Assembly (NCBI GenBank): GCA_031406155.1
Contig: JANOGW010000065.1
Span: forward strand, 19,118-83,117
Source: JACMNW01 sp031406155
GTDB taxonomy: Bacteria; Pseudomonadota; Alphaproteobacteria; Rhodobacterales; Rhodobacteraceae
DNA length: 64,000 nt
Direction: 5' to 3'
Position 1 is the first letter of the stretch; the number at the start of each line of letters is the position of its first letter. This document shows, one piece after another, positions 34,303-42,704 of this stretch. The notes under the pieces were generated by a model. That model saw only the letters and a list, made by a program, of their open reading frames with translations. It ran no database searches and was not told the DNA's origin. Position numbers and translations under genes: made by a program.

Positions 34303-35162
34303 CGCCCGTGGCTTCGGTCATATCCGTTTGGCGGCGGCGACACCCATCCCACGGGTGCTTTAGCTGGTTTAAAAACCTCCACTAATAACGGGTAAGACGC
34401 GACCGCATCCGATGAATGCTCCGATGAACAGTCCCCGCCAGGGCAGGCAGACAGTGCGCCCAAAAGATCAATCTCGGCGAAAAATTCGATGTAATCCCCG
34501 GGCCGTACCGGGCTCGCCTTCATGAAATATTGCCCGGTATCCCGCGTGAACCCGGTGCACATGAACACGTTCAACACGTCGTGCACATGCCCCTCTGCAG
34601 CAGGCAGCGGCAGCCCCGAGGCATCGCTCAACGCGCGTGTCAAATTTGAATGGCAGCAATGATGATACTGCCCGCCATGCGACAGAAGATTATGCGTATA
34701 GGGGTCGCACCGCGTTCCGATTACATCGTGCACGGCCCCGCCAAAGGCGTCAAATCCGTACCAGTCAAGGCTGTCATCGGTGATCGTCGCCATTGGCCGC
34801 AGCCACGGAAAACATGACCACATCCGATCACCGGTTGACAGATGCGTGCCATGTAACGCGCGGGTTTTTCCAGAGAAGAACCGCTCCCCCAGATCGCGAG
34901 CGTGCCACAGGTTCAGATCCCCCACCTGCGGGCCGCCCACCGAATTGATACGAAAGAACTGCCCCGCCGGCACGTGAAAACTGCGCGCCTCTCGCGCTGG
35001 CACCAGCACGTCTACGACCTTTTCCCACCCGGCACGGGCGGTGCGATAAGCCGTCATATCAGGTGCTGGCAACTCCTCCACCGGGTAGCAAATCACCGGT
35101 TGCACTGCCGAACGAGCAGCAGCATCAAGCGGTGCCGGGTGGCTTGGTTGATCATGTTTCAT
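34299..35162 (-). CDS. DUF1989 (urea carboxylase-associated) family protein
   Basis: A 287-residue DUF1989 protein. Conserved landmarks: VPAGQFFRINSVGGPQVGDLNLW, FFSGKTRALHGTHLSTGDRMWS, GGQYHHCCHSNL and the Cys-rich LSACPGGDCSSE close to the C-terminus. Members usually pair with urea carboxylase (urea amidolyase) and supply guanidine- or carboxyguanidine-handling activity; some form a carboxyguanidine deiminase. No urea carboxylase lies in the window, so this copy is isolated and its substrate is uncertain. Confidence 0.85.
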   Translation of the reverse strand: MKHDQPSHPAPLDAAARSAVQPVICYPVEELPAPDMTAYRTARAGWEKVVDVLVPAREARSFHVPAGQFFRINSVGGPQVGDLNLWHARDLGERFFSGKTRALHGTHLSTGDRMWSCFPWLRPMATITDDSLDWYGFDAFGGAVHDVIGTRCDPYTHNLLSHGGQYHHCCHSNLTRALSDASGLPLPAAEGHVHDVLNVFMCTGFTRDTGQYFMKASPVRPGDYIEFFAEIDLLGALSACPGGDCSSEHSSDAVASYPLLVEVFKPAKAPVGWVSPPPNGYDRSHGR

Positions 35163-35313
35163 GACCGCTATGCTCCGATGCCTTCGGCGAGGATATTTAG
35201 ACCAAAATGAAAACCCGAGGGGCAGACCGCAAGATGTCAGGCGTATTTGCTAGCAAACTCAGACAATCACAACGAGCCTTGCGGCCCCATCAATTGCAGA
35301 TCACCTTACGTGC

Positions 35314-36090
35314 TCAAACCACCCTGTCGACCATCTGCTTCTTGATCTCGGCAATCGCCTTTGCCGGATTAAGCCCTTTGGGGCACGTCTTGGCGCAGTT
35401 CATGATCGTGTGGCAGCGGTACAGTTTGAACGGGTCTTCCAAGTTATCCAACCGCTCGCCGGTCGCTTCATCGCGGCTGTCAACGATCCAGCGATAGGCG
35501 TGCAGCAACGCCGCCGGCCCAAGATATTTGTCCGAATTCCACCAATAGCTGGGGCAAGCCGTCGAACAACACGCACACATCACGCATTCGTAAAGCCCGT
35601 CCAGCTTTTCGCGGTCTTCGATACTTTGCTTCCATTCCTTGGCGGGGCGGTTGGTCTTCGTCTCCAGCCAGGGCATGATCGAGGCGTGCTGCGCATAGAA
35701 ATGCGTCAGATCCGGGATCAGGTCTTTCACCACCGCCATATGCGGCAGCGGATAAATCTTCACGTCGCCCTTCACCTCGTCCAGCCCGTAAATACAGGCC
35801 AGCGTATTGATGCCGTCGATATTCATCGCGCACGATCCGCAGATGCCTTCACGGCAGGAACGGCGGAATGTCAGCGTCGGATCAATCTCTGATTTGATCT
35901 TGATCAGCGCGTCCAGCACCATTGGGCCGCATTTGTCCATATCGACAAAATAGGTGTCGACCTGCGGGTTTTTCCCATCATCCGGGTTCCAGCGATACAC
36001 TTGGAACTTGCGCACGTTGGCTCCGTCCGGTTTGGGCCAGGTTTTGCCCGTGCGGATTTGGGAGTTTTTCGGCAGCGTGAACTGAACCAC
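35314..36090 (-). CDS. sdhB: Succinate dehydrogenase iron-sulfur subunit
   Basis: The 258-residue iron-sulfur subunit of complex II. The 2Fe-2S ligands are in SCREGICGSCAM, the 4Fe-4S in CVMCACCSTACP and the 3Fe-4S in CHTIMNCAKTCPKGLNP. It passes electrons from SdhA to the membrane quinone site. It is the last gene of the sdh operon and is separated from sdhA by three small or accessory genes, as in other Rhodobacterales. Confidence 0.97.
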   Translation of the reverse strand: MVQFTLPKNSQIRTGKTWPKPDGANVRKFQVYRWNPDDGKNPQVDTYFVDMDKCGPMVLDALIKIKSEIDPTLTFRRSCREGICGSCAMNIDGINTLACIYGLDEVKGDVKIYPLPHMAVVKDLIPDLTHFYAQHASIMPWLETKTNRPAKEWKQSIEDREKLDGLYECVMCACCSTACPSYWWNSDKYLGPAALLHAYRWIVDSRDEATGERLDNLEDPFKLYRCHTIMNCAKTCPKGLNPAKAIAEIKKQMVDRVV

Positions 36091-36163
36091 AGTCGTATCT
36101 CCTAGACCAAGACTATTGAGGGAATGGGGTGCGCGGGTACGGGTGTCGCGTTACCGGTCTGCA

Positions 36164-36454
36164 TCACGATGTCCAGTCAGAACGAGCATAAAGCGGCCGC
36201 GACGGCGGCTGACCAGATTTCTGGATGACGCATTGATCATAAACAGCCGACGGATCACGGCCCTGCAAGAAGTCCGACGAAATCTCAAGATCAACCCCGC
36301 CGCTGACCTTGCCGTTTGAATTCGCCCCAAGGAACACTTCACCGCGCGGTTGCTGAGCCAATCGCGCGCGTTCAAAGCACGCTGTTTCAGCATCGGCCAG
36401 CGATACCGGGCCGCAGGCACCCGGCAGCATCAGCGCAAGAAACAATCGCTTCAC
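36164..36454 (-). CDS. Small lipoprotein in the sdh operon (96 aa)
   Basis: Starting from a GTG at 36452-36454, the product has a hydrophobic N-terminus with a plausible lipobox (LMLPGAC, Cys at about 14), then a short domain (ETACFERARLAQQPRGEVFLGANSNGKVSGGVDLEIS). The frame is open far upstream but only this start gives a lipoprotein signal, and it lies four bases after the stop of the other lipoprotein gene. The family is unrecognised. An outer-membrane or periplasmic location is likely. Confidence 0.68.
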   Translation of the reverse strand: MKRLFLALMLPGACGPVSLADAETACFERARLAQQPRGEVFLGANSNGKVSGGVDLEISSDFLQGRDPSAVYDQCVIQKSGQPPSRPLYARSDWTS

Positions 36455-36458
36455 CTCA

Positions 36459-36776
36459 TCACCCTTGCAACGGCGGCACGCCGTTCGCGGCAAAGCACGC
36501 CTGCGCGGCAGGCCGCAACGCCAACTCGCGGATGCGCGCCTTGGTCGAGGTGCCCGCTTCGACCCCGACATCGCGCGCCAGCGCCTGCACTTCGGCGGGC
36601 GATGCCGCATCCAGAATACAGGCTGTCGCAAGGGCCGCAGGGCCCGCTGGCATATTGATGTTCACCACGGGCTGGACGACGGTTTCGGCCGCCCGGCGCA
36701 TGGCCTTGTCGGCGATCTGTTGCGGGTTGCAGGCGGCCAACAGCAGCACAGCGGCCAAAATAGCAGGTTTTATCAT
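36459..36776 (-). CDS. Lipoprotein in the sdh operon (105 aa)
   Basis: The N-terminus MIKPAILAAVLLLAAC is a clear lipoprotein signal with Cys16. A helical region follows (PQQIADKAMRRAAETVVQPVV), then two Cys residues near 54 and 94 that could pair. Its ATG overlaps the stop of the methyltransferase gene (ATGA). I recall similar proteins in Rhodobacterales sdh operons, but no function is known. Confidence 0.78.
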   Translation of the reverse strand: MIKPAILAAVLLLAACNPQQIADKAMRRAAETVVQPVVNINMPAGPAALATACILDAASPAEVQALARDVGVEAGTSTKARIRELALRPAAQACFAANGVPPLQG

Positions 36777-37558
36777 TTTGATGATGCCTCCGGTTTGGAT
36801 GCGATGAAGACGGTTTCGCCCCGCATCAGGCCATATCTGTGGACATCGGGTTCGGTCGCGACCATTTCGTCAAGCTGAAACCCCGCAGCCCGGATGCGGT
36901 CACGCAAATCCCTGCCGAAGTAGCGGACGTGATCGTTCTGACCGAAATGCAGCAGTCGCGCAGTTTTGCCACGCACATCGGGGTTTTCATAGGTTTCGGC
37001 CCAGCCTTCGACAACCGGCGTCGTCAGAATTGCGATCCCACCGGGGCGCAAGATACGATGCAATTCGGCCAGTGCCTTGCGGTCATCGACATGTTCAAGC
37101 ACGTGGTTGCAGATCACGCGGTCGTAACTTTCGTCTGGAAGATCAATTGCTTCAATGTTCACGACGTGGTCCGGGCGGGTCACTTCGCGCAGGTCCGCCG
37201 TTTCGTAACGGCCGACCAGCGCCTGAATGCGTTTGCGAAGCACCGCTTCGGGGGCAAAGTGCAGCAGGGTGTGATTTTTGGTCAGCAGGCGTCGCCGGCA
37301 GATCATCAGCCAGACCTGACGATGCCGTTCCAAAGACGAACAGGACGGACACCGGGCATCATAGCGAAGCAGAGCACCGAACGGGCCAAACGAGCCGTAA
37401 TAGTTGCAAATCGGGCAGAGACGCGGCGCAAGGCCCGGCGCAAGTTTTGCAAACCGCGCGCGTTCCTTCTGGATCTGACCTTCCAGTTGCGCACGAAACT
37501 GTTCGGTCCGGTTGACCAGTGAACTTTCGTCCCAGCCGATGTCGTCCTCCGGCGTCAT
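36773..37558 (-). CDS. SAM-dependent methyltransferase with N-terminal zinc ribbon, inside the sdh operon
   Basis: A 261-residue class I methyltransferase. Residues 48-72 hold two CxxC pairs (CPICNYYG and CPSCSSLERHR), a likely zinc ribbon. The methyltransferase fold follows: LHFAPEAVLRKRI, VNIEAIDLP, YDRVICNHVLEHVDD and RILRPGGIAILTTP. Its ATG overlaps the sdhA stop (TGATG), so it is coupled to the flavoprotein subunit. The zinc-ribbon/methyltransferase layout resembles glycan or secondary-metabolite methyltransferases; a role in complex II is not indicated. Target unknown. Confidence 0.87.
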   Translation of the reverse strand: MTPEDDIGWDESSLVNRTEQFRAQLEGQIQKERARFAKLAPGLAPRLCPICNYYGSFGPFGALLRYDARCPSCSSLERHRQVWLMICRRRLLTKNHTLLHFAPEAVLRKRIQALVGRYETADLREVTRPDHVVNIEAIDLPDESYDRVICNHVLEHVDDRKALAELHRILRPGGIAILTTPVVEGWAETYENPDVRGKTARLLHFGQNDHVRYFGRDLRDRIRAAGFQLDEMVATEPDVHRYGLMRGETVFIASKPEASSK

Positions 37559-39360
37559 CAGTAGACCCGCGCCTTTGGTGCAATCTTATTCAGATCAATG
37601 CCGCCATCGGCCTGTTTGGTCAGTGGTTCCAGTTGTACCGGACGTGATCCCAGCCGCACCTTTGAGCCGTCTACATAAGCCAACGAATGCACCCGCCAGT
37701 TCACATCGTCGCGTGCAGGATAATCCTCATGCGCATGCGCCCCGCGGCTTTCCTTGCGAGCTTCGGCCGCCACGATCGTGGCCAGCGCATTCGGCATCAG
37801 ATTGCCAAGTTCCAGTGTTTCCATCAGATCGGAATTCCACACCATCGACCGGTCGGTCACCGATATGTCTGCCAGTTTGCCAGCAATCGCCGTCATTTTC
37901 GCCATACCATCTGCCAGCGTCTTGTCGGTGCGAAACACCGCCGCATCGGCCTGCATGGTCTTTTGCATCTCCAGCCGCAGCACAGCCGTTGGCACCGCGC
38001 CCTTCGCATGGCGCGTGGCGTCAAAGAGATGCAGCGCGCGGTCCACCTCCGCCGTGTTCACCGGCTGAAGCCGCGCCTTTGGATCGACGATTTCCCCCGC
38101 CCGGATGGCTGCGGCCCGGCCAAACACCACAAGGTCGATCAGGGAATTTGACCCCAACCGGTTCGCGCCATGCACCGATGCACAGCCCGCCTCGCCTACC
38201 GCCATCAGCCCGGAGAAAATAGCGTTCGGGTCTTGCGGTGTCGGGTTCAGCACTTCGCCAAAGTAGTTGGTCGGAATGCCACCCATGTTGTAATGCACGG
38301 TCGGGATCACCGGGATCGGTTCCTTGAGCAGATCGACCCCTGCGAAAATCCGCGCGCTTTCGGTAATCCCCGGCAGACGAAGTTCCAGCGTTTCTTTCGG
38401 CAGATGGTTCAGGTTCAGGTGGATATGGTCCTTGTTCGGCCCCACACCCCGGCCTTCACGAATTTCAATCGTCATGCAGCGTGACACCACATCGCGCGAC
38501 GCGAGGTCCTTGTACGTCGGCGCATAGCGTTCCATGAACCGTTCGCCTTCGGAGTTGGTGAGGTACCCACCCTCGCCCCGCGCACCTTCTGTAATCAGGC
38601 AACCCGAGCCGTAAATCCCGGTCGGGTGAAATTGTACAAATTCCATGTCCTGCAACGGCAGACCGGCGCGCGCGACCATGCCGCCGCCATCGCCGGTACA
38701 GGTATGGGCGGACGTAGCCGAAAAGTACGCGCGCCCATAGCCGCCAGTTGCCAGCACCACCATCTTGGCGTTGAACACATGAATCGTGCCATCATCCAGC
38801 TTCCACGCGACAATGCCGGTACAGCGGCCATCGGTGATGATCAGATCAAGTGCGAAATATTCGATGAAAAACTCCGCATTATTCTTCAGTGATTGCCCAT
38901 AAAGCGTGTGCAAAATCGCGTGCCCGGTCCGGTCGGCGGCGGCGCAAGTGCGCTGCACCGGGGGGCCTTCGCCAAATTCGGTGGTGTGCCCGCCAAACGG
39001 GCGCTGGTAAATGCGGCCATCCTCGGTGCGCGAAAACGGCACACCGTAATGTTCCAGCTCGTAAACCGCTTTCGGGGCTTCGCGCGCGAGGTATTCCATC
39101 GCGTCCATGTCGCCCAGCCAGTCCGACCCCTTGACGGTGTCATACATGTGCCATTGCCAGTTGTCGGGCCCCATATTGGCCAAGGATGCCGCTATGCCAC
39201 CCTGCGCCGCCACCGTGTGGCTGCGCGTCGGGAACACCTTGGTCACGCAGGCGGTGCGCAGCCCCTGTTCGGCCATGCCTAGCGTGGCGCGCAGCCCAGC
39301 ACCGCCGGCTCCCACGACGACGACGTCGTATTCATGTATCTCATATTCGTAAGCGGGCAT
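37558..39360 (-). CDS. sdhA: Succinate dehydrogenase flavoprotein subunit
   Basis: The 600-residue catalytic subunit that oxidises succinate to fumarate. The FAD motif is VVVVGAGGAGL (13-23) and the covalent-FAD histidine is His48 in TRSHTVAAQGG. HTTEFGEGPPV and REGRGVGP follow with substrate residues, and MGGIPTNYFGEV lies further on. The length is standard. It lies 10 bases after sdhD. Confidence 0.98.
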   Translation of the reverse strand: MPAYEYEIHEYDVVVVGAGGAGLRATLGMAEQGLRTACVTKVFPTRSHTVAAQGGIAASLANMGPDNWQWHMYDTVKGSDWLGDMDAMEYLAREAPKAVYELEHYGVPFSRTEDGRIYQRPFGGHTTEFGEGPPVQRTCAAADRTGHAILHTLYGQSLKNNAEFFIEYFALDLIITDGRCTGIVAWKLDDGTIHVFNAKMVVLATGGYGRAYFSATSAHTCTGDGGGMVARAGLPLQDMEFVQFHPTGIYGSGCLITEGARGEGGYLTNSEGERFMERYAPTYKDLASRDVVSRCMTIEIREGRGVGPNKDHIHLNLNHLPKETLELRLPGITESARIFAGVDLLKEPIPVIPTVHYNMGGIPTNYFGEVLNPTPQDPNAIFSGLMAVGEAGCASVHGANRLGSNSLIDLVVFGRAAAIRAGEIVDPKARLQPVNTAEVDRALHLFDATRHAKGAVPTAVLRLEMQKTMQADAAVFRTDKTLADGMAKMTAIAGKLADISVTDRSMVWNSDLMETLELGNLMPNALATIVAAEARKESRGAHAHEDYPARDDVNWRVHSLAYVDGSKVRLGSRPVQLEPLTKQADGGIDLNKIAPKARVY

Positions 39361-39370
39361 TCAGATTTCC

Positions 39371-39742
39371 TTAGAGCGCAATTTTTGCAAGCGCGAACAG
39401 TCCAGTGGCTGTGATCACATAAGACAACGAGATGACAAAAATGATCAGCAACTTGCGGGCGGTGCCCTTGGCATAATCCTCGATCATCATGCCGGCCCCC
39501 TTGGCAAAGTGCCGCATGCCGACGAAGATCACCAACGCCGTCAATATTGCCGGAACAGGCTGCGCAAACACCGCCAGAACGGCGTCCCGGTCCTGCCCCA
39601 AGGTGCTGCCGAATACGTAGATCCACGATGGCACCAGAAATGCCAGCCCCACGGACGACAATTGCATCGACCAGTGATGCGCCGTGCCGGTATGCGATGC
39701 ACCCTTGCCGATCGCGCGTTTGCGGTCTGTCAAATAGCGCAT
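39371..39742 (-). CDS. sdhD: Succinate dehydrogenase membrane anchor subunit SdhD
   Basis: A 123-residue membrane anchor with three hydrophobic helices. The N-terminal TDRKRAIGKGASHTGTAHHW is typical of alphaproteobacterial SdhD, as is GMRHFAKGAGMMIEDYAKG, which has the heme-region His followed by an acidic DY. It forms the quinone and heme b site together with SdhC. Confidence 0.95.
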   Translation of the reverse strand: MRYLTDRKRAIGKGASHTGTAHHWSMQLSSVGLAFLVPSWIYVFGSTLGQDRDAVLAVFAQPVPAILTALVIFVGMRHFAKGAGMMIEDYAKGTARKLLIIFVISLSYVITATGLFALAKIAL

Positions 39743-39752
39743 TGTTGCCCCC

Positions 39753-40136
39753 TCAGACGATCAAAATGGTCAGGACGGTCAACACGACCGATCCGATGAT
39801 GCACACCCAGCCCAGCTTTTCAGCCGTAGGGATGTCCAATCCGTGGCCCGCGTCAAAGTACAAATGCCGCAGGCCCGCCAGATAATGATACCAGATAGCC
39901 CAAAGTGACGCAGTGAACACCAGATCACCGAACCAAGATGTCGCAACTGCATTCGCCACCTCGAAATATTCCGGACTGATTGCCGCCGCCAGCAACCACC
40001 AGACTGCCAGCACAACCCCCACAATCAGGCCGTTGCCGGTAATCCGCGTCAGAATCGACGTGATCGAAGTCAGTTGCGGACGGTAAATCTGCAAGTGCGG
40101 GGAAAGCGGGCGTTCGACCCTTTTTTGTTCGGCCAT
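39753..40136 (-). CDS. sdhC: Succinate dehydrogenase cytochrome b556 subunit
   Basis: A 127-residue three-helix membrane subunit. RPLSPHLQIYRPQLTSITSILTRITGN contains the quinone-site Ser/Arg signature, and HYLAGLRHLYFDAGHGLD carries the heme-ligand His. The ATG at 40134-40136 gives the standard N-terminus; the 31 codons open upstream are not SdhC-like. It is the first gene of the sdh operon. Confidence 0.96.
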   Translation of the reverse strand: MAEQKRVERPLSPHLQIYRPQLTSITSILTRITGNGLIVGVVLAVWWLLAAAISPEYFEVANAVATSWFGDLVFTASLWAIWYHYLAGLRHLYFDAGHGLDIPTAEKLGWVCIIGSVVLTVLTILIV

Positions 40137-40517
40137 GATCCACTTCCCTTTTGGGCTTTTCCGCCCGCTACGCGCCAGCGCGCGCTGCGCATATCCATAT
40201 TTCATGACGCCTTTTTTCGCCGAAGTCACGCGCCGTTACGCCGCACAAGCAGCATGTCACCGGAAACATGTGGAGAAATCGAAAATGCGCCATCGCTAAT
40301 TTTCCGACTGTGACCACGAAATAAGACGGTTTCTGCCGTGCAGTGTTTCGGGCACGAAGGCGATGAGAAAAGCTTGGTCAGATCCGGATTCGAGAAGAAC
40401 TGATTGTACACTTCACCCAAACTCGACCCGTTGCCTCTTTGTCCGATGCCAACCGGAACCAACCTGAGAACGGCAGATTGCGGACAACCCGTGTCATCAT
40501 CCAAAAAAGGAAAATTC
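40137..40517. promoter_or_regulatory. 381-base region upstream of sdhC
   Basis: No convincing gene. A 101-codon frame on the minus strand (40226-40531, TTG start) overlaps the DUF1737 gene end and resembles nothing I know; I treat it as chance. The region should hold the sdh promoter, but I cannot assign one with confidence. Confidence 0.4.
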
Positions 40518-40721
40518 TTATTGCTCGCCAATTTTGATGTCGGACGTATAAGTGCCCGGCACGTCTTTCACGACAGCCTGCCCGCACCGCATGATGCCCT
40601 TTGCGGCGTCAAAGGCGTAGGTTGGCGCACCATGCAAAGCCCAGCCCTTGTTCAGTGCGGCCGAAACCTTGTGGCAGAATGCCGATGTGTCATCTTCAGA
40701 CAAAAATCGATAAAGTTTCAT
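40518..40721 (-). CDS. DUF1737 domain-containing protein
   Basis: A 67-residue protein of the DUF1737 type, with the usual pattern MKLYRFLSEDDTSAFCHKVSAALNKGWALHG then TYAFDAAKG and a short polar tail. The function is unknown. It begins four bases after the nnrU stop on the same strand and is probably co-transcribed. Confidence 0.85.
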   Translation of the reverse strand: MKLYRFLSEDDTSAFCHKVSAALNKGWALHGAPTYAFDAAKGIMRCGQAVVKDVPGTYTSDIKIGEQ

Positions 40722-40725
40722 CGTG

Positions 40726-41271
40726 TTACCCGAATGGCCAATAGCCAAGCCAGGTGTGTATGGCGACGATGATCGCCAACGTAACGGCGGTGCCGATGAC
40801 CGCCTGCACCTCGTTCTTCACCGGCCAGCCATGTTCGGGCTGCCAGGCCTCGCCCGAGCGGTTGATCAAGATCACCGACACGACTGCCCAGGCCAGAATG
40901 CCGCCAAACAAGATCACCGAGGCCAGATCACCGTTCACCAGCAAATGCGCGACAGCCCAGGTTTTCGTCGCCGTCAATTGCGGATGCCGGATCTTCGTGG
41001 TGATCCAGGATTTCGCCCCGCTGGAGACATAAAGATAAATCGCCAGCACCATCAGCAGATTGTTGACATGGGTCAGAAAGGCGGGTGGGTTCCATAGCAC
41101 CACAACCTCTGCACCGCGATAGCCGATCACCATCAGCACGATGGCAATCAGGCTGGCCACGGCCACGATGCCCTTGCCCGCAGTGCCCAGTGCAGCCCGT
41201 TGTTCCGGGGCGATCCGTTTGAACAGATGTGCCGCTGACCACAAAATCAGCCCGACCACCAATAATGTCAT
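40726..41271 (-). CDS. nnrU: NnrU family membrane protein
   Basis: A 181-residue integral membrane protein with five or six helices and the NnrU landmarks WSAAHLFKRIAPEQR, VLWNPPAFLTHVNNLLM, IRHPQLTATKTWAVAHLLVNGDLASVILFG. NnrU was named from denitrification/NO-metabolism loci; related proteins act on carotenoids in plants. Here it sits upstream of sdh rather than beside nitrite or NO reductase genes, so the name need not mean denitrification. Confidence 0.92.
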   Translation of the reverse strand: MTLLVVGLILWSAAHLFKRIAPEQRAALGTAGKGIVAVASLIAIVLMVIGYRGAEVVVLWNPPAFLTHVNNLLMVLAIYLYVSSGAKSWITTKIRHPQLTATKTWAVAHLLVNGDLASVILFGGILAWAVVSVILINRSGEAWQPEHGWPVKNEVQAVIGTAVTLAIIVAIHTWLGYWPFG

Positions 41272-41456
41272 GTCTTCCCCTCTCGCTCGTCATCGCCTGA
41301 TACCAACATCTGCGACGTCGCGTCATTGTACAAGCGATCTGCACGCCGGGCACGCAAAACCACCCCTGTCTGCGCGCCTCATTAACCGATTTTGCGTATC
41401 TGCGTTTCATCTTGGTGTGAACACGCACCCAAACAATTCCCGAAAGGTCCAAGATA

Positions 41457-41765
41457 ATGCGATTGATGTTTGCCCTGTCCTTCGGGTTTGCCGTCCTCAT
41501 CCTGGCCACCCAGAATGCCTTTGCCGCTGCCAATTGCGCAGAACGGTCGGTCGTGCTGAACGAACTTGCCGTCAAGTATCACGAAACCCGCCGCGCAATG
41601 GGCATCGCCGCCAACAGCGTCGTCATGGAAATGTTCGCCTCCGCAGCCAGCGGCACATGGACCCTGACCGTCACCACACCCGATGGCATGACCTGCCTTG
41701 TCGCCAGCGGCGACGGCTACGAGCCGGTCAGTGACACCTTGCCCACGCCCGGCGATCCGGCCTAA
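41457..41765 (+). CDS. Small exported protein (102 aa)
   Basis: A signal peptide (about 1-23, ending AFA-A) precedes a ~75-residue domain with two Cys (27 and 79, possibly a disulfide) and the pattern CAERSVVLNELAVKYHETRRAMG ... GTWTLTVTTPDGMTCLVASGDGYE. Proteins with this CAxRxxVxxxLxxxYxExxxxxG / GxWTxxxTxPxGxxCLxAxGxxW pattern are frequent in Rhodobacterales, from memory; function unknown. It overlaps the convergent exporter gene by four bases. Confidence 0.82.
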   Translation: MRLMFALSFGFAVLILATQNAFAAANCAERSVVLNELAVKYHETRRAMGIAANSVVMEMFASAASGTWTLTVTTPDGMTCLVASGDGYEPVSDTLPTPGDPA

Positions 41766-42508
41766 ACCCCGCTGAGGCCGTCCCAGATCAATTTGATCGA
41801 AACCGCCAGCAGCGCCCAACTGACCAGTTGGAAGAACAACGCCTCCGGAATGATCTTCACCAGACGTACGCCCGCAAACACGGCCAGAATGGCGGGCACC
41901 ACAAGGATGGCCGCCTTTTCCAGATTGGCGAATGACAACTGCCCCAGCGCATAATAAGGGACCAGCTTGATCGCATTCACATAGGCAAACGCAATCGTCG
42001 TCGTGCCTGCGAAGATCACTTTGTTCAGCTTCAGCGGCAGCACGAACACCTGATAGGGTGGCGCGCCCGCATGGCTGACAAAACTGGTGAAGCCCGCGAT
42101 TGCCCCCCAGACTGTGCCGGGCCCGATCTCTGCGTGTCTTGGCACCGAAACGCCGCCGCGCCGGATCAGCAAACTGGCCGCAAAGGCAGCACCTATCACC
42201 CCCACCAGCAGCGTCACCCACGCCTCGGATACCAGTGCGGCGGTGGCCCAACCGATGCCGACGCCAAGGGTCATGGCGGGCACCATGATGGCCAGCACCC
42301 GGCGGTCAAACGCGCGGCGATAGGCGTACAGCCCGAACAGGTCGGAGATGACGAAGATCGGCAGCAGCAGCCCTGCCGCCATGACGGGCGATATCACCAG
42401 CGCCATCACCGGAACTGCCAGCATGCCCACCACGGGCAGACCACCCTTGCTGAGCCCGACCAGAACTGACGCCAGCCCGGCCAGCGCCCAAAATGCGAAA
42501 CCTTCCAA
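41762..42508 (-). CDS. TauE/SafE-family sulfite/anion exporter-like permease
   Basis: A 248-residue protein with about eight hydrophobic segments and the two TauE repeats (VLVGLSKGGLPVVGMLAVPV near the start; GFTSFVSHAGAPPYQVFVLPLKL in the middle). Members export sulfite, sulfoacetate or other organosulfur anions. The start is a TTG at 42506-42508, preceded by AGGAAA; upstream codons are not membrane-like. Substrate unknown; no sulfur genes are adjacent. Confidence 0.88.
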   Translation of the reverse strand: MEGFAFWALAGLASVLVGLSKGGLPVVGMLAVPVMALVISPVMAAGLLLPIFVISDLFGLYAYRRAFDRRVLAIMVPAMTLGVGIGWATAALVSEAWVTLLVGVIGAAFAASLLIRRGGVSVPRHAEIGPGTVWGAIAGFTSFVSHAGAPPYQVFVLPLKLNKVIFAGTTTIAFAYVNAIKLVPYYALGQLSFANLEKAAILVVPAILAVFAGVRLVKIIPEALFFQLVSWALLAVSIKLIWDGLSGV

Positions 42509-42704
42509 GCCGTTTTCCTGACCGCCGCACCAAAGTACAATGGCACGCCTGCACCCGCCGGGGCACGGGCGATTCCCCGCCGATCTAGCGCAAAGGTAGC
42601 CGCCGAGACAGGGCATTCTTCGTGCCGCAACGCGGCACCCTTGCGCGAAGCACTGGCAGGCGTTACCCATCCAGCAACTTGAACCCGACAACGGAGAGAA
42701 AGTC

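Noticed and set aside
40226..40531. A 101-codon minus-strand frame upstream of sdhC
   Set aside because: TTG start inside another gene, no ribosome-binding site, no recognisable family.
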